13,762 bases of DNA from Actinomycetes bacterium (GTDB lineage Bacteria; Actinomycetota; Actinomycetes; Propionibacteriales; Propionibacteriaceae), in NCBI GenBank assembly GCA_009785885.1, contig WQUE01000111.1:1-13762 (forward strand), given 5' to 3'. The notes under the pieces were generated by a model, which ran no database searches, was not told the DNA's origin, and was given only the letters and a program-made list of their open reading frames with translations. Position numbers and translations under genes: made by a program. This document shows positions 13,109-13,762 of the stretch, one piece after another (the stretch's first letter is position 1; each line of letters begins with the position of its first letter).

Positions 13109-13762
13109 CGGGCCAACGCCTCCTTCTGCATGGCCGCAAGCCGCGAACAGCCCAGCTCGCCCAAATCCAGCAGCGCGTCGAGCCGCGCCCGGTCGAACGG
13201 GCGTCCCTCGGCGGTGCCCTGGATCTCGACGAACGCGCCCGACCCGGTGCGTACGACGTTCATGTCGACCTCGGCGTGGGAGTCCTCGGCGTAGCACAGG
13301 TCGAGCAGCGCCTCGTCGCCGACGATGCCGACGCTGATCGCGGCGATCGAGTCCTTCAGCGGCTCACCGCGCAGCAGACCCCGTCCCCGCATCCAGTCGA
13401 CCGCGTCGGACAAGGCCACATACGCGCCGGTGATGGATGCGGTCCGGGTTCCGCCGTCCGCCTGGAGGACGTCGGCGTCGATCATCAGCGTGTTCTCGCC
13501 CAGGCAGCGGTCGTCGATGACCGCACGCAGGCTGCGCCCGATCAGCCGGCTGATTTCGTGGGTCCGGCCGCCGACGCGTCCCTTGCGCGACTCGCGGTCG
13601 CTGCGCGTGTCGGTCGACCGGGGCAGCATCTCGTACTCGCTGGTCACCCACCCCAGGCCGGTGCCCTTGCGCCACCGCGGCACCCCTTCGACGACGCTGA
13701 CGGCGACAAGGACGCGGGTGCGTCCGAACTCGATGAGACACGATCCCTCGGCGTGATCGAGC
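13105..13762 (-). CDS. rph: Ribonuclease PH (5' end outside window)
   Basis: The frame is open to the window edge and gives 218 residues; perhaps 25-30 N-terminal residues are missing. RNase PH trims tRNA 3' tails phosphorolytically. The visible chain starts inside the first strands (EGSCLIEFGRTRVL), then PRWRKGTGLGWVTSEY (28-43), GRSLRAVID (75-83), and DVLQADGGTRTASITGAYVAL (97-117). Near the end, EDSHAEVDMNVVRTGSGAFVEIQGTAEG (159-186) holds the phosphate and catalytic region. It is the first visible gene of rph-rdgB-thyA; its promoter lies outside the window. Confidence 0.96.
   Translation of the reverse strand, partial: LDHAEGSCLIEFGRTRVLVAVSVVEGVPRWRKGTGLGWVTSEYEMLPRSTDTRSDRESRKGRVGGRTHEISRLIGRSLRAVIDDRCLGENTLMIDADVLQADGGTRTASITGAYVALSDAVDWMRGRGLLRGEPLKDSIAAISVGIVGDEALLDLCYAEDSHAEVDMNVVRTGSGAFVEIQGTAEGRPFDRARLDALLDLGELGCSRLAAMQKEALAR
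13115..13124 (-). promoter_or_regulatory. Ribosome-binding site that fixes the rdgB start
   Basis: The minus strand reads AGAAGGAGGC inside the last codons of rph, about 10 nt before GTG 13108. It is among the strongest Shine-Dalgarno matches in the window and supports the overlapping GTG start. Confidence 0.7.

Noticed and set aside
1..13762. Defence system, prophage, IS element or CRISPR array
   Set aside because: No transposase, integrase, Cas, restriction or toxin-antitoxin motif and no regular spaced repeats were seen; all genes have housekeeping or envelope character.

Overview
The window is a GC-rich (roughly 70% by eye) bacterial chromosome segment with the gene content, GTG starts, leaderless-looking promoters and protein styles of an actinomycete. 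An N-terminal variant leucine-rich (LRV) membrane protein, an actinobacterial-type Pol IV tail and a SipW-like signal peptidase fit Actinomycetota, possibly Propionibacteriales. The family cannot be fixed from sequence alone. Nearly everything is housekeeping. I see no phage, IS element, CRISPR array or classical defence locus.

Layout, left to right. (1) 1-1133 (+): the 3' part of a SipW/S26B-type signal peptidase I gene, with a secreted, membrane-anchored protein starting on its stop codon. (2) 1076-5275 (-): infB-rbfA-truB, the translation initiation and ribosome maturation cluster. It is not preceded by nusA/ylxR here; instead a 276-bp gap carries its own promoter and a structured leader. 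(3) 5552-6342 (-): an SRPBCC (AHSA1-like) protein and a small two-helix membrane protein. (4) 6477-8219 (+): an unrecognised lipoprotein with an internal duplication, then a Nudix hydrolase with an extra N-terminal domain. (5) 8270-8350 (+): tRNA-Leu(UAG). (6) 8495-10397 (-): folA overlapping dinB (Pol IV). (7) 10575-11573 (+): the LRV single-pass membrane protein. (8) 11570-13762 (-): rph-rdgB-thyA, with rph cut by the window edge.

How the genes work together. thyA, folA, rdgB and dinB all concern nucleotide supply and DNA fidelity. ThyA makes dTMP and oxidises methylene-THF to DHF, FolA re-reduces DHF, RdgB removes non-canonical purine triphosphates, and DinB copies damaged DNA. infB, rbfA and truB, together with rph (tRNA 3' ends) and tRNA-Leu, serve translation.

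The most unusual structure is the 276-bp infB leader. It has an extended -10 promoter, a perfect 18-bp palindrome just after the predicted start, a possible 25/26-codon leader ORF whose stop lies in the loop of a 9-bp GC hairpin, and then three ATGA-overlapping mini-ORFs that all begin Met-Ser-Thr, immediately before infB. A second theme is leaderless geometry (TANNNT, 6-7 nt, start codon) at several genes. No gene-free stretch exceeds 300 bp; the infB leader (5276-5551) is the longest.
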